In this document: piece after piece, positions 7,885 through 16,116 of the stretch
Layout of the letters: every line of letters begins with the position of its first letter
Numbering within the stretch: the stretch's first letter is position 1
Origin: an uncultured Oscillospiraceae bacterium
Lineage (GTDB): Bacteria > Bacillota > Clostridia > Oscillospirales > Oscillospiraceae
Assembly: GCA_947628315.1 (NCBI GenBank)
Contig: CANQZJ010000019.1
Location: 1-36,233, forward strand
Length of the DNA stretch: 36,233 nt
Direction of reading: 5' to 3'
Program-made: the position numbers and the translations under genes
The notes under the pieces: model-generated
Database searches by the model: none
Seen by the model: the letters and a program-made list of their open reading frames with translations, nothing else
Told to the model about the DNA's origin: nothing

Positions 7885-10281
7885 ATGACCGAATATAACG
7901 TGATGCCTGCGCTGGCGCTGAGGGGACTGACCGTGTTCCCCCAGCTGACCCTCCACTTCGACGTGGCGCGGGACGCTTCCATCAAGGCGTTGGAGGCCGC
8001 CATGGCGGAGAACCGCGCCATCTTCCTTGTGACCCAGCGGGACGTGACCGTTGAAGACCCGAAAGGGAAAGACCTTTACACCATTGGCACCATTGCCGAC
8101 GTGAAGCAGATCCTCCGCCTGCCGGAGAACAGCGTCCGTGTGATGGTGGAGGGCCGCAGCCGGGGCCGCATGGTGCGGCTCACTGCCACCGAACCGTACC
8201 TGACGGCGGAGGTGGAGCCCATCGCCCCGCCGGAGAAGCTGCGGGGGAACTCCACCCGTACCGAGGCCGCCATCCGCCAGGTGTACGCCTCTATGGAGCG
8301 CTACACCGAGCTTTCCGACCGGGTGCCGCCGGAGATCTATCTGCGGCTGCTGGCCAGCGACGACCCCGCCTATCTCTCCGACTACGCCGCGCAAAATCTC
8401 CCTCTGCGGTTCGAGGACAAGCAGGCGGTGCTGGAGGAGCTGCGCCCCGCCCGGCGGATCGCCCTGCTGTGCCGGATCCTGAACCGGGAAGTGGAGATCC
8501 TGGAGGCGGAGGCCGACCTCGCCGCCAAGATCCATGAGCAGGTCGCCACCTCCCAGCGGGACTATTTCCTGCGGGAGCAGATGCGGGTCATCCAGCGGGA
8601 GCTGGGAGAGGGCGACGACCAGGACGAGATCGGCGAGTACCGCCGCCGCGTGGTCGAGGCCGACCTGCCCGACGTGGTGCGGGAGAAGCTGGAGAAGGAG
8701 ATCAAGCACCTGGAAAAGCAGCCCTTCGGCTCCGCTGAGGCCGCTGTGATCCGGGGCTATCTGGACACCTGCCTGGAGCTGCCCTGGAAAGTCAGGACGA
8801 AAGAGCGCGTCAGCGTGGACGCCGTGTCCAGAGCGCTGGACGCCGACCACTACGGCCTGGAGAAGGTCAAGGAGCGCATTCTGGAGTTCGTGGCCGTCAA
8901 GCAGATGGCCCCGGATCTGAAGGGGCAGATCATCTGCCTGGTGGGCCCTCCGGGGGTGGGCAAGACCTCCGTCGCCATGAGCGTGGCGAGGGCCATGAAC
9001 CGCAAGCTGGCCCGCATCTCCCTGGGCGGCATCCGGGACGAGGCGGACATCCGCGGCCACCGCAAAACCTATATCGGCGCTATGCCGGGCCGCATCATCG
9101 CCGGCGTCAGGCAGGCGGGCAGCGCCAACCCGGTGCTGCTGCTGGACGAGATCGACAAGGTGGGCTCCGACTACCGGGGCGACCCCTCGGCGGCGCTGCT
9201 GGAGGTGCTGGACGGCGAGCAGAATTCCACCTTCCGGGATCACTATCTGGAGCTGCCCTTCGACCTGTCCGACGTGATGTTCATCACCACCGCCAACACC
9301 ACCGAGACCATCGCCCGGCCCCTGCTGGATCGGATGGAGGTCATCGAGCTGCCCAGCTACACCGACAGGGAGAAGCTGGAGATCGCCAAACGCCACCTGC
9401 TGTCCCGGGAGCTGAAGCGCCACGGCCTCACCAAATCCAAACTGAAGATCACCGACGAGGCGATCCTCGCCATCATCACCGGCTACACCCGGGAGTCCGG
9501 CGTGCGGCTGCTGGAGCGGCGTCTGGCCGCCCTGTGCCGCAAGGCGGCGGTGAAGATCGTCAGGGACGGCGCCAAGCGGGTCACCGTGGACGAGGGCGGC
9601 CTCCAGGAGCTGCTGGGGCCCCGCCGCTATCAGGATGATGCCCCGGACAAAGAGCCGCTGGTGGGCGTGGTCAACGGCCTTGCCTGGACGTCCGTGGGCG
9701 GAGAGATCCTCGAAGTCGAAGTGAATGTTGTCCCCGGCGCCGGCAAGATCAACCTCACCGGCAACCTGGGGGACGTGATGAAGGAGTCCGCCCAGGCAGC
9801 GCTGTCCTTCATCCGGGGCCACGCGGCCCGGCTGGGGGTGGAGGAGGACTTCTACAAGACGAAGGATATCCACGTCCACTTCCCGGAGGGCGCGGTGCCA
9901 AAGGACGGCCCCTCCGCCGGCGTGGCCATCGCCACCGCGATGGTGTCCGCCCTCACCGGCATCCCCGTGCGCCGGGACGTGGCCATGACGGGGGAGATCA
10001 CCCTGCGGGGCCGTGTCCTCGCCATCGGCGGCCTGCGGGAGAAGACAATGGCCGCGCTGCGCAGCCACATCGGCACCGTGCTGATCCCCGCCGACAACGT
10101 GAAGGATCTGGACGACATCGACCAGACCGTCCGGGCCGCGCTGAGATTCGTCCCCATCAAGCAGGCGGACGAGGCCCTGGCGGAGGCGCTGGTGACGAAA
10201 CCCGCCCCCGTGGACGCCAAAAACGCCCCGGTCACGGAGCAGTCCATCCCCGCCGTCAACCCCATCGGCCTGTGCCAGTGA
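7885..10281 (+). CDS. lon: ATP-dependent protease Lon (LonA type)
   Basis: Homo-oligomeric AAA+ serine protease that degrades misfolded and regulatory proteins in the cytoplasm. The order is complete: N-terminal substrate domain (about 1-200), coiled-coil middle, AAA+ module with Walker A GPPGVGKT at 354-361 and Walker B LLLDEIDKVGSDYRGDPS, then the protease domain. The catalytic pair is S677 in PKDGPSAG and K720 in REKTMAAL, the same numbering as in Bacillus LonA. There are 798 residues. The start is the ATG behind AGGAGGG at 7873-7879; an in-frame TTG at 7870 would put that site inside the gene. engB follows, as in Bacillus, but no lonB is present. Confidence 0.97.
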   Translation: MTEYNVMPALALRGLTVFPQLTLHFDVARDASIKALEAAMAENRAIFLVTQRDVTVEDPKGKDLYTIGTIADVKQILRLPENSVRVMVEGRSRGRMVRLTATEPYLTAEVEPIAPPEKLRGNSTRTEAAIRQVYASMERYTELSDRVPPEIYLRLLASDDPAYLSDYAAQNLPLRFEDKQAVLEELRPARRIALLCRILNREVEILEAEADLAAKIHEQVATSQRDYFLREQMRVIQRELGEGDDQDEIGEYRRRVVEADLPDVVREKLEKEIKHLEKQPFGSAEAAVIRGYLDTCLELPWKVRTKERVSVDAVSRALDADHYGLEKVKERILEFVAVKQMAPDLKGQIICLVGPPGVGKTSVAMSVARAMNRKLARISLGGIRDEADIRGHRKTYIGAMPGRIIAGVRQAGSANPVLLLDEIDKVGSDYRGDPSAALLEVLDGEQNSTFRDHYLELPFDLSDVMFITTANTTETIARPLLDRMEVIELPSYTDREKLEIAKRHLLSRELKRHGLTKSKLKITDEAILAIITGYTRESGVRLLERRLAALCRKAAVKIVRDGAKRVTVDEGGLQELLGPRRYQDDAPDKEPLVGVVNGLAWTSVGGEILEVEVNVVPGAGKINLTGNLGDVMKESAQAALSFIRGHAARLGVEEDFYKTKDIHVHFPEGAVPKDGPSAGVAIATAMVSALTGIPVRRDVAMTGEITLRGRVLAIGGLREKTMAALRSHIGTVLIPADNVKDLDDIDQTVRAALRFVPIKQADEALAEALVTKPAPVDAKNAPVTEQSIPAVNPIGLCQ

Positions 10282-10288
10282 GGCGGCT

Positions 10289-10888
10289 ATGGCGGTGAAT
10301 TGGAATAAAGCGGAGTTCGTCCGCTCGGCGTCGGCGCCCGCCGGCTTCATCCGGGACGGCCTGCCCCAGGCGGTGTTCGCGGGGCGGTCAAATGTGGGCA
10401 AGTCGTCGGTCATCAATAAATTGCTGAACCGCAAAAACTTCGCCCGGGTGGGCGCCGCCCCCGGCAAGACCACCCAGATCAACTACTTCCGCATCGACGG
10501 CAGGCTGTACCTGGTGGATCTGCCCGGTTACGGCTACGCCAAGGTGTCCAAGGCGGAGCGCGACCGCTGGGGAAGGCTCATGGAGCAGTGGTTTGCCGAT
10601 GTGGGGAAGATGGCGCTGGGCATCCTTGTAGTGGACGCCCGGCACAGACCCACCGCCGACGACCGCACCATGTCCGACCTGTTTTTGAGCACGAATCAAC
10701 CCTGCGTGGTCGTTGCCAACAAAATGGACAAACTGAAAAAGAGCGAGATCGAGGGAAATCTTGCCCTCATCCGCGAGACGCTGGAACTGCCGGATCAAAC
10801 GCCGCTGGTGCCCTTTTCCGCCGAGAAAGGGGAGGGCCGGGAGCGGCTGCTGGGCCTGATCCTGGAACATGTGGAGGGAAACCTATGA
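10289..10888 (+). CDS. engB: Ribosome biogenesis GTPase EngB (YsxC/YihA)
   Basis: Small GTPase required for maturation of the 50S ribosomal subunit. The 199 residues hold all the G motifs in order: GRSNVGKSS at 32-40 (G1), TTQINYF (G2), DLPGYGYAK (G3), NKMDK (G4) and PFSAEKGEG (G5). It starts seven bases after the lon stop, behind a weak ribosome-binding site, and its own stop overlaps the next start (ATGA). lon-engB adjacency is widespread in Bacillota. Confidence 0.95.
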   Translation: MAVNWNKAEFVRSASAPAGFIRDGLPQAVFAGRSNVGKSSVINKLLNRKNFARVGAAPGKTTQINYFRIDGRLYLVDLPGYGYAKVSKAERDRWGRLMEQWFADVGKMALGILVVDARHRPTADDRTMSDLFLSTNQPCVVVANKMDKLKKSEIEGNLALIRETLELPDQTPLVPFSAEKGEGRERLLGLILEHVEGNL

Positions 10889-11637
10889 AATATGCGCGCA
10901 TCGACCTGCCGGGCGGCGCCCGGTGGGGCGTGGTGAAGGGGGAGGATGTCCTCACCCTGAAAAAAGCCCCCTTTGAGGGCATCGAGTACGACGGCGGCAG
11001 CTATCCGCTGACCGGCTGCAAGCTGCTGGCCCCCTGCGAGCCGACAAAGATCGTCTGCGTCGGCAAGAACTACGCCGACCACGCCCGGGAGATGGGGGCC
11101 GAGCCCCCAGGATTCCCGGTGCTGTTCATCAAGGCCCTCAACACCCTCAACCGGCACGAGGGCTCCGTCCACGCCCCGGATTTTGTCCAGCGGCTGGACT
11201 ACGAGGGTGAGCTGGCGGTGGTCATCAAGCGCCGCGCCAAGAATGTAAAGGCAAAAGACTTTGCGGACTATGTTCTGGGCTACACCTGTCTGAACGACGT
11301 CACCGCCCGGGATGTCCAGCAGCACGACGGCCAGTGGACAAGGGGCAAGTCCATGGACGGCTTCTGTCCCATCGGCCCCTGGGTCACCGACGAGGTGGAG
11401 CCCTCCAGGCTGAAGGTGGAGACCCGGCTCAACGGCAAGGCCGTCCAGCGGGGGAACACCGCCGACTTCATCACCGATATCCCGAAGCTGGTGGAGTTTA
11501 TCACCGCCTGCATCACCCTGGAGCCGGGTGACGTCATCGCCACCGGCACCCCGGCGGGCATCGGCCCCATGGTGCCCGGCGACACCGTGGAAGTGGACAT
11601 CGAGGGCGTCGGCGTTCTTGTGAACCATGTGATCTGA
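10885..11637 (+). CDS. Fumarylacetoacetate hydrolase family protein
   Basis: A 250-residue member of the FAH family, Mg2+-dependent enzymes that act on beta-diketo or oxo acids as hydrolases, isomerases or decarboxylases. The catalytic domain starts at CVGKNYADHA. Metal-binding residues lie in YEGELAVVI, and further signatures are NDVTARD, GKSMDGFCPIGPW and TGTPAGIGPM. The N-terminal 50 residues match the usual small FAH N-terminal domain. The frame is open for about 300 bases upstream inside engB, but the start chosen is the ATG that overlaps the engB stop, behind GGAGGG. Possible activities include oxaloacetate decarboxylation and acylpyruvate hydrolysis; the substrate cannot be named from the sequence. 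A strong terminator follows. Confidence 0.9.
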   Translation: MKYARIDLPGGARWGVVKGEDVLTLKKAPFEGIEYDGGSYPLTGCKLLAPCEPTKIVCVGKNYADHAREMGAEPPGFPVLFIKALNTLNRHEGSVHAPDFVQRLDYEGELAVVIKRRAKNVKAKDFADYVLGYTCLNDVTARDVQQHDGQWTRGKSMDGFCPIGPWVTDEVEPSRLKVETRLNGKAVQRGNTADFITDIPKLVEFITACITLEPGDVIATGTPAGIGPMVPGDTVEVDIEGVGVLVNHVI

Positions 11638-11641
11638 GGTA

Positions 11642-11676
11642 ATCCCCGGCGGAGGATATCTCCGCCGGGGATTTTT
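11642..11676 (+). terminator. Strong intrinsic terminator after the lon-engB-FAH operon
   Basis: A perfect 13-bp GC-rich stem, ATCCCCGGCGGAG / CTCCGCCGGGGAT (11642-11654 and 11660-11672), with a GATAT loop and a TTTTT tract. It begins four bases after the upstream stop codon. Confidence 0.93.
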
Positions 11677-11783
11677 GCGCCCTACAGAGCGTCGATTTCT
11701 GTCAAATTGGAAGAAATGACGGAAAAATATGGGGATAAATTGGGTAAATCATAAATATTTTTCCACAAAAATGCGAAAAACGC

Positions 11784-11812
11784 TTGCAAATCTTCCAAGG
11801 ATCTGGTATATT
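11784..11812 (+). promoter_or_regulatory. carD promoter (sigma-A type, extended -10)
   Basis: TTGCAA (11784-11789) and TATATT (11807-11812) with a 17-bp spacer. TGG immediately precedes the -10 box, giving an extended -10 element. It lies in an AT-rich leader (about 11690-11830) between a strong terminator and carD. Nothing else was recognised in this gap. Confidence 0.75.
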
Positions 11813-11850
11813 AGTGATGGGTTCGTATATCGTCAAAAGGAGGTGATGGC

Positions 11851-12330
11851 GTGTATCAGGTCGGGGATAAGGTGGTTCACCCCATGCACGGGGCCGGGAT
11901 CATCGATTCCATCGTCCAGAAGAAGGTGGCCGGACAGACACAGGACTACTACCTGTTAAAGCTGTCCGCCGGGAGCATGATGGTGATGATCCCCACCGGA
12001 AGCACCGAGGAGATCGGCGTCCGCCCCATCGTCACCGGCGAGCAGGCGGAGCACATTCTCAGTGAAATGGAACACATCAAGGTCGATATGACCCAGAACT
12101 GGAATCGCCGTTACCGGGAAAACATGGTGCGGCTGAAGAGCGGCGATTTGCTTGAGGTCGCCACGGTCATCAAGGGTCTGATGGCACGGGAGGGCGAAAA
12201 AGGCCTCTCCAACGGGGAGCGGAAGATGCTCCACATGGCAAAACAGATCCTGATTTCCGAACTGGTGCTGGCTCAGAGCCTTCCCTATGAGACGGTGGAG
12301 GCCAGCGTGGACAGTGTCCTGCGTCAGTGA
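11851..12330 (+). CDS. CarD/CdnL-family RNA polymerase-binding regulator
   Basis: A 159-residue protein of the CarD/CdnL family, which binds the RNA polymerase beta subunit and stabilises open promoter complexes. The N-terminal Tudor-like domain is recognisable: VGDKVVHPMHGAGIIDSI, then YYLLKLSAGSMMVMIPTGS. A helical C-terminal domain follows, with ERKMLHMAKQILISELVLA. The start is a GTG set behind an almost perfect anti-16S match (AAAGGAGGTGAT, 11836-11847). An ATG inside that site is out of frame. The gene has its own promoter and terminator and stands just upstream of ispD-ispF, as carD-like genes often do in Bacillota. Confidence 0.92.
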   Translation: MYQVGDKVVHPMHGAGIIDSIVQKKVAGQTQDYYLLKLSAGSMMVMIPTGSTEEIGVRPIVTGEQAEHILSEMEHIKVDMTQNWNRRYRENMVRLKSGDLLEVATVIKGLMAREGEKGLSNGERKMLHMAKQILISELVLAQSLPYETVEASVDSVLRQ

Positions 12331-12338
12331 TCGAGCGG

Positions 12339-12362
12339 AAGGAGCCGGAAGGGCTCCTTTTT
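12339..12362 (+). terminator. Intrinsic terminator after carD
   Basis: An 8-bp perfect stem, AAGGAGCC / GGCTCCTT (12339-12346 and 12352-12359), with a GGAAG loop, continues into a T run ending at 12362. No clear promoter for ispD is seen after it. Confidence 0.82.
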
Positions 12363-12396
12363 CGCATACGCATATTGTGCTTTGGAGGATATCGTC

Positions 12397-13122
12397 ATGC
12401 TGAAACAACTGCTGCAAAAACTGACGGGTAAGGCCGACCCGGTGAAGTGCTCCGTTGTGGTGGTGGCGGCGGGCAGCTCCACCCGGATGGGCTTTGACAA
12501 GATCATGGCCAACGTGGGCGGCGAGCCCGCAATCATCCGCTGCCTCCGCGCCTTCCAGGCCGCCCCCTCCGTTGAGGAGATCGTGGTGGTCGCCCGGGAG
12601 GACGCCATCGGCCAGATCGCGGGGCTGTGCAAAGAGGCCGGCCTCGACAAGGTCACCAAGGTCATCCGGGGCGGTGAGAACCGCACCCAGTCCGCCCGCC
12701 TGGGCACGTTGGAAGTGAAGAACAAGGCGAAGCTCATCGCCATCCATGACGGGGCGCGGCCCTTCGTCACCGTGGAGGTCATTGAGGAGGCGGTGGCACA
12801 GGCGGTCTTTTGCGGCGCGGCGGCGCCCGCCCTCCCGGTGAAAGACACCATCAAGCGGGTGGCGGACGGCTATGTGGCGGAGACGCCCGACCGCGCCACG
12901 CTGTACGCCGTCCAAACCCCCCAGGTGTTCGACGGCGATCTGATCCGAGCCGCCCTGCAAAAAGCCATCGACGACGGGGTGGAGCTCACCGACGACTGCG
13001 CCGCCGTGGAGCGGCTGGGCATGAAGGTGGCGCTGGTGGCGGGCGACGAGCGGAATATCAAGCTCACCACGCCCGCCGACCTGGCCATTGCCAGGTGCCT
13101 GATGGAGGAATACGGCCAATGA
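12397..13122 (+). CDS. ispD: 2-C-methyl-D-erythritol 4-phosphate cytidylyltransferase
   Basis: Third enzyme of the MEP isoprenoid pathway; joins CTP and 2-C-methyl-D-erythritol 4-phosphate to give CDP-methylerythritol. There are 241 residues. Motifs: [12 protein letters not shown] (nucleotide loop), [31 protein letters not shown] and LTDDCAAVE. The N terminus has about 20 more residues than the shortest homologues. The start is the ATG behind GGAGGAT; an in-frame TTG at 12382 lies before that site and is rejected. Its stop overlaps the ispF start, so the two MEP enzymes are probably co-translated. Confidence 0.96.
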   Translation: MLKQLLQKLTGKADPVKCSVVVVAAGSSTRMGFDKIMANVGGEPAIIRCLRAFQAAPSVEEIVVVAREDAIGQIAGLCKEAGLDKVTKVIRGGENRTQSARLGTLEVKNKAKLIAIHDGARPFVTVEVIEEAVAQAVFCGAAAPALPVKDTIKRVADGYVAETPDRATLYAVQTPQVFDGDLIRAALQKAIDDGVELTDDCAAVERLGMKVALVAGDERNIKLTTPADLAIARCLMEEYGQ

Positions 13123-13595
13123 TGCGCATCGGACACGGATACGACGTACATAAGCTGGCGCCGGATCGGAAACTGATCCTGGGCGGGGTGGAGGTGCCGC
13201 ACGCCCTGGGCCTGCTGGGCCACTCCGACGCCGACGTGCTCACCCACGCCGTCATGGACGCCCTGCTGGGGGCGGCCGGCCTGTGGGACATCGGCCACGC
13301 CTTCCCGGACGACGACCCCGCCTATGAGGGTATCTCCAGTCTGCTCCTGCTGGAGCGGGTGATGGGGATGCTCGGCGACAGGGGTTATACAGTGGGCAAC
13401 GTGGACGCCACCGTCATCGCCCAGCGCCCCAGGCTGTCACCGTTTATCCCGGCCATGCGGGAAAAGCTGGCCGCGGTCATGGGGATCCCGGCGGATCGGG
13501 TGAACGTGAAGGCCACCACCGAGGAGGGGCTGGGCTTTACCGGGGCTGGGGAAGGGATAGCCGCCCACGCGGTGGCTCTCATCACAGACAAGTGA
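13119..13595 (+). CDS. ispF: 2-C-methyl-D-erythritol 2,4-cyclodiphosphate synthase
   Basis: Fifth MEP-pathway step: cyclises CDP-methylerythritol 2-phosphate with loss of CMP; a zinc-dependent homotrimer. All family motifs are present: RIGHGYDVH (metal ligands), [41 protein letters not shown], and [21 protein letters not shown] at the C terminus. There are 158 residues. Two ATG codons stand in tandem (13119 and 13122); the first overlaps the ispD stop and is better spaced from GGAGGAA, but the second is equally possible. No ispE is nearby. A long hairpin terminator follows. Confidence 0.96.
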   Translation: MMRIGHGYDVHKLAPDRKLILGGVEVPHALGLLGHSDADVLTHAVMDALLGAAGLWDIGHAFPDDDPAYEGISSLLLLERVMGMLGDRGYTVGNVDATVIAQRPRLSPFIPAMREKLAAVMGIPADRVNVKATTEEGLGFTGAGEGIAAHAVALITDK

Positions 13596-13609
13596 ACAGC
13601 GCGCACCAG

Positions 13610-13650
13610 CGCTCCTCGCGAGGCATACAATGCCTTGTGAGGAGCGTTTT
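13610..13650 (+). terminator. Long-stem intrinsic terminator after ispF
   Basis: A 17-bp stem from CGCTCCTC...GGCAT (13610-13626) to ATGCC...GAGGAGCG (13630-13646), with two G-T pairs and an ACA loop, followed by TTTT. It separates the ispD-ispF genes from the next cassette, whose first gene starts 36 bases later without a visible promoter. Confidence 0.87.
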
Positions 13651-13685
13651 CGCGCCCCTTGAATGAGGAAAGGAATGATGGGCCG

Positions 13686-13940
13686 ATGGTTCACTATCTG
13701 ATCGTTTGCCGCTCGCTGACCCACGCGCAGCGCACCGCCCATCTGCTGGAGCGGGCGGGCATCGCCGGCTCTGTGATCCGCGCCCCCAAGGTGATCTCCA
13801 GGGAGGGGTGCGGCTACTGCGTGCGGGTGGCGGAGCGAAAGCTCACCGACGCGCTGGTGATCCTCCGCCGGGAGGGGATGCCCCCCCGGCAGGTGTTCCT
13901 CCAGTCCGCGGAGGGGGTCTACAGCGAGGTGGCCCCATGA
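13686..13940 (+). CDS. DUF3343-like small protein (putative Se/S carrier-like)
   Basis: An 84-residue protein resembling the DUF3343 family, described as a putative selenium/sulfur carrier-like domain. It has an N-terminal strand YLIVCRSLTHAQRTAHLLERAG, a CGYCVRV motif (C42 and C45) and a compact alpha/beta end. The next gene, a class V aminotransferase related to cysteine desulfurases, is the usual partner in Clostridia, and the two overlap by four bases. The start is the ATG at 13686, about 11 bases after GAGGAAAGGA. A TTG at 13659 would place that site inside the gene. No selD, selenocysteine or molybdenum-hydroxylase gene is in the window, so the chemistry here is unknown. Carrying a persulfide handed over by the partner is an inference. 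Confidence 0.72.
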   Translation: MVHYLIVCRSLTHAQRTAHLLERAGIAGSVIRAPKVISREGCGYCVRVAERKLTDALVILRREGMPPRQVFLQSAEGVYSEVAP

Positions 13941-15067
13941 TCTATCTGGACAGCGCCGCCACCACCCTGGAGAAGCCGAAAACAGTCCCGGCGGCCGCCG
14001 CCTGGGCCATGACCCACATGGCAAGCCCCGGGCGGGGCGGGCACCCGGCCAGCGCCCTGGCCGCCGACGCCATGTACCGCTGCCGGGAGCTGGCGGCGGA
14101 GCTGTTCGGCGTAAGCGACCCGGAGCGGGTGATCCTCACCTCCAACGCCACCCACGGACTGAATATCGCCATCCACTCGCTGGCGGGGCCGGGGGCCACG
14201 GTGCTGATCTCCGGGTACGAACACAACGCCGTCACCCGGCCGCTCCGCGCCCGCACGGACATCAAGGTGAAAGTCGCCGCCGGCCCGCTGTTCGATTCAG
14301 ACGGCGTCTATGAGGCGTTCCGCCGGGAGCTGACCACGGATGTGAGCCTGGTCATCTGCAACCACGTCTCCAACGTGTTTGGATTTGTCCAGCCGGTGGA
14401 GCGCATCGCCGCACTCTGCAAAGAGCGTCACGTGCCGCTGATCGTGGACGCGTCGCAGTCCGCAGGGGTGCTGCCGGTGGATATGGAGCGCTGGGGCGCG
14501 GCCTTCGTGGCGATGCCGGGGCACAAGGGGCTGTACGGCCCTCAGGGCACCGGATTGCTGCTCTGCGGGGCGGATACAAAGCCCGTGCTGTTTGGCGGCA
14601 CCGGCAGCCTGTCACGCCGGCAGGAAATGCCCGCCTTCCTGCCCGACCGGCTGGAGGCGGGCACCCAGAATGTGTGCGGCGCCGCCGGTCTGCTGGCCGG
14701 GATGCGCTTCATCAAAGAGAAGGGGATATCCCGCATCCACGCCCACGAGGTCAGACTGGCCCGCCGTATGATGGACCGGCTGTCCACCGTCTCCGGCGTG
14801 ACGGTGTACCGTGGTTCGGATCAGAGCGGCCTGTTTTCCGTCACCGTGGACGGTATGGACTGCGAGGACGTGGGCGCGGCGCTGGCACGGCGCGGCGTAG
14901 CTGTCCGGGCGGGGCTCCACTGCTCGCCGCTGGCGCACCGCACCGCCGGCACGGAGGAGAGCGGCACCGTCCGGTTCAGCCTTTCGGCGTTCAACACCGC
15001 CCCGCAGATCGACCGGGCGGCGGAGATTTTCAGACAGATCGTTTCAAACAGGGGACAGGCGCGGTGA
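13937..15067 (+). CDS. Class V aminotransferase, cysteine desulfurase-like
   Basis: A 376-residue fold-type I PLP enzyme resembling the cysteine desulfurase family that includes Enterococcus EF2568. Motifs: YLDSAATT at the start, TSNATHGLNIAI, YEHNAVTRPL, VDASQSAGVLPVD and the PLP lysine K197 in MPGHKGLYGPQGTG. A candidate sulfur-accepting cysteine, C329, sits in RAGLHCSPLAH, placed as in the SufS-like class. The start overlaps the small DUF3343-like gene (ATGA), which could be the acceptor of the released sulfur or selenium. No iscU, sufU or tRNA-thiolation gene is adjacent. Desulfurase or selenocysteine-lyase activity is probable but not shown by sequence alone. Confidence 0.85.
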   Translation: MIYLDSAATTLEKPKTVPAAAAWAMTHMASPGRGGHPASALAADAMYRCRELAAELFGVSDPERVILTSNATHGLNIAIHSLAGPGATVLISGYEHNAVTRPLRARTDIKVKVAAGPLFDSDGVYEAFRRELTTDVSLVICNHVSNVFGFVQPVERIAALCKERHVPLIVDASQSAGVLPVDMERWGAAFVAMPGHKGLYGPQGTGLLLCGADTKPVLFGGTGSLSRRQEMPAFLPDRLEAGTQNVCGAAGLLAGMRFIKEKGISRIHAHEVRLARRMMDRLSTVSGVTVYRGSDQSGLFSVTVDGMDCEDVGAALARRGVAVRAGLHCSPLAHRTAGTEESGTVRFSLSAFNTAPQIDRAAEIFRQIVSNRGQAR

Positions 15068-15088
15068 AAACCGCGTCTGTTCTCATTT
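15055..15088 (+). terminator. Hairpin overlapping the aminotransferase stop codon
   Basis: An 11-bp stem, ACAGGCGCGGT / ACCGCGTCTGT (15055-15065 and 15070-15080), with one G-T pair and a GAAA tetraloop, followed by TTCTCATTT. The TGA stop lies in the loop end of the stem. Probable terminator of the two-gene cassette. Confidence 0.7.
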
Positions 15089-15124
15089 GTGGCCGGATTT
15101 TACCTCAAAATTTTACCGTTTTAC

Positions 15125-15159
15125 TTGCCATATGGGGGCAGGATATGGTATAATACCAT
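15125..15159 (+). promoter_or_regulatory. cdaA promoter with a palindrome over the -10 box
   Basis: TTGCCA (15125-15130) and TATAAT (15149-15154) with an 18-bp spacer; TGG precedes the -10 box, giving an extended -10. The perfect inverted repeat ATGGTATAATACCAT (15145-15159) is centred on the -10 box and could be an operator. The leader to the cdaA ATG is about 70 bases. The rest of the 15089-15228 gap shows no gene. Confidence 0.75.
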
Positions 15160-15228
15160 GAATGATTTTGCACACACGTCGGACGCGGGAACGCGCCAAT
15201 CGATTTGACACGGAGAGAGGGTCGGGAC

Positions 15229-16116
15229 ATGGACGCTATTTTGAGATTTTTGGGGCAGCTACCGGAGTACTTAAAGCTGATCGGCCCCTTTGACGTGCTG
15301 GACATGATCCTGATCGCCTTTGGCGTGTACTATCTGTGCATGTTCGCCCGGCGGAGCCGCGCCGGTCAGCTGGTGCGGGCGGTGGTGATCATCCTGGCGG
15401 CGATGCTGCTGGCAAACCTGCTCCGCCTCCGGGTGGTGAGCTATGTGCTCAACCGCACGGTGGAGCTGGGCGTCGTCGCCCTCATCATCCTGTTCCAGCC
15501 GGAGCTGCGCCGTTTCCTGGAGCAGATGGGCAGCGGCCGCATCAAGGAGCTGTTCGTCTCCGAGCGTTCCGGCGACGATATGGAGCAGGCCGTCGTGGAG
15601 ACGGCGGCGGCCTACGAGAGCCTGTCCGCCGACAAGGTGGGGGCGCTGATGGTGTTCGAGCGCAAAACCATTCTGGACGATATGCTGAAGACCGGCACCA
15701 CCCTGGACGCGGCGGTATCCGCCCAGCTGCTGAAAAACCTGTTCTGGAACAAGGCCCCCCTCCACGACGGGGCGGTCATCGTCCGGGCGGGTCGCATCGT
15801 GGGCGCAGGCTGTATGCTCCCCCTGTCCGGCAACGTGAATCTGAGCCGGGATCTGGGCATGCGCCACCGGGCGGCCATCGGCGCCAGCGAGAACTCCGAC
15901 GCGGTGGTGGCCGTGGTGTCCGAGGAGACCGGTTCCATCTCTGTGGCCATCAACGGCGTGCTGAAGCGGGGCCTGACCCGGGCGGAGCTGGAGCAGATCC
16001 TCCGGGAGGAGCTGATCACCGGCTCGGAGGCGCCCACCGCCACCGCCGCCGCCAAGATCACCAGCGTATTCAAGGGCTTCAAGGGGGAGGGTGCAAATGG
16101 GAAAGAAAATCCTTAA
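15229..16116 (+). CDS. cdaA: Diadenylate cyclase CdaA
   Basis: Membrane-bound enzyme that makes cyclic di-AMP from two ATP; this messenger controls potassium and osmolyte balance and cell-wall homeostasis. The 295 residues comprise about three N-terminal membrane segments (roughly 23-40, 48-67 and 76-90) and a DisA_N cyclase domain with its key motifs DGA (180-182, in PLHDGAVIV) and RHR (212-214, in LGMRHRAAIG). The start is the ATG behind GAGAGAGGG; the in-frame TTG at 15205 lies before that site. Its 3' end overlaps cdaR by 20 bases, matching the conserved cdaA-cdaR pairing. Confidence 0.96.
   Translation: MDAILRFLGQLPEYLKLIGPFDVLDMILIAFGVYYLCMFARRSRAGQLVRAVVIILAAMLLANLLRLRVVSYVLNRTVELGVVALIILFQPELRRFLEQMGSGRIKELFVSERSGDDMEQAVVETAAAYESLSADKVGALMVFERKTILDDMLKTGTTLDAAVSAQLLKNLFWNKAPLHDGAVIVRAGRIVGAGCMLPLSGNVNLSRDLGMRHRAAIGASENSDAVVAVVSEETGSISVAINGVLKRGLTRAELEQILREELITGSEAPTATAAAKITSVFKGFKGEGANGKENP

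Noticed and set aside
10588-10884. Upstream extension of the FAH-family gene inside engB
   Set aside because: Shadow of engB in another frame; the ATG at 10885 overlaps the engB stop and has its own ribosome-binding site.
11677-11783. AT-rich leader before carD as a riboswitch or small RNA
   Set aside because: No long stem or known riboswitch core could be found by eye; only the promoter is supported.
11846-11848. ATG just before carD as start codon or as a leader peptide
   Set aside because: It is out of frame with carD and lies inside the Shine-Dalgarno region; its 37-codon frame has no recognisable features, and the GTG at 11851 is well placed.
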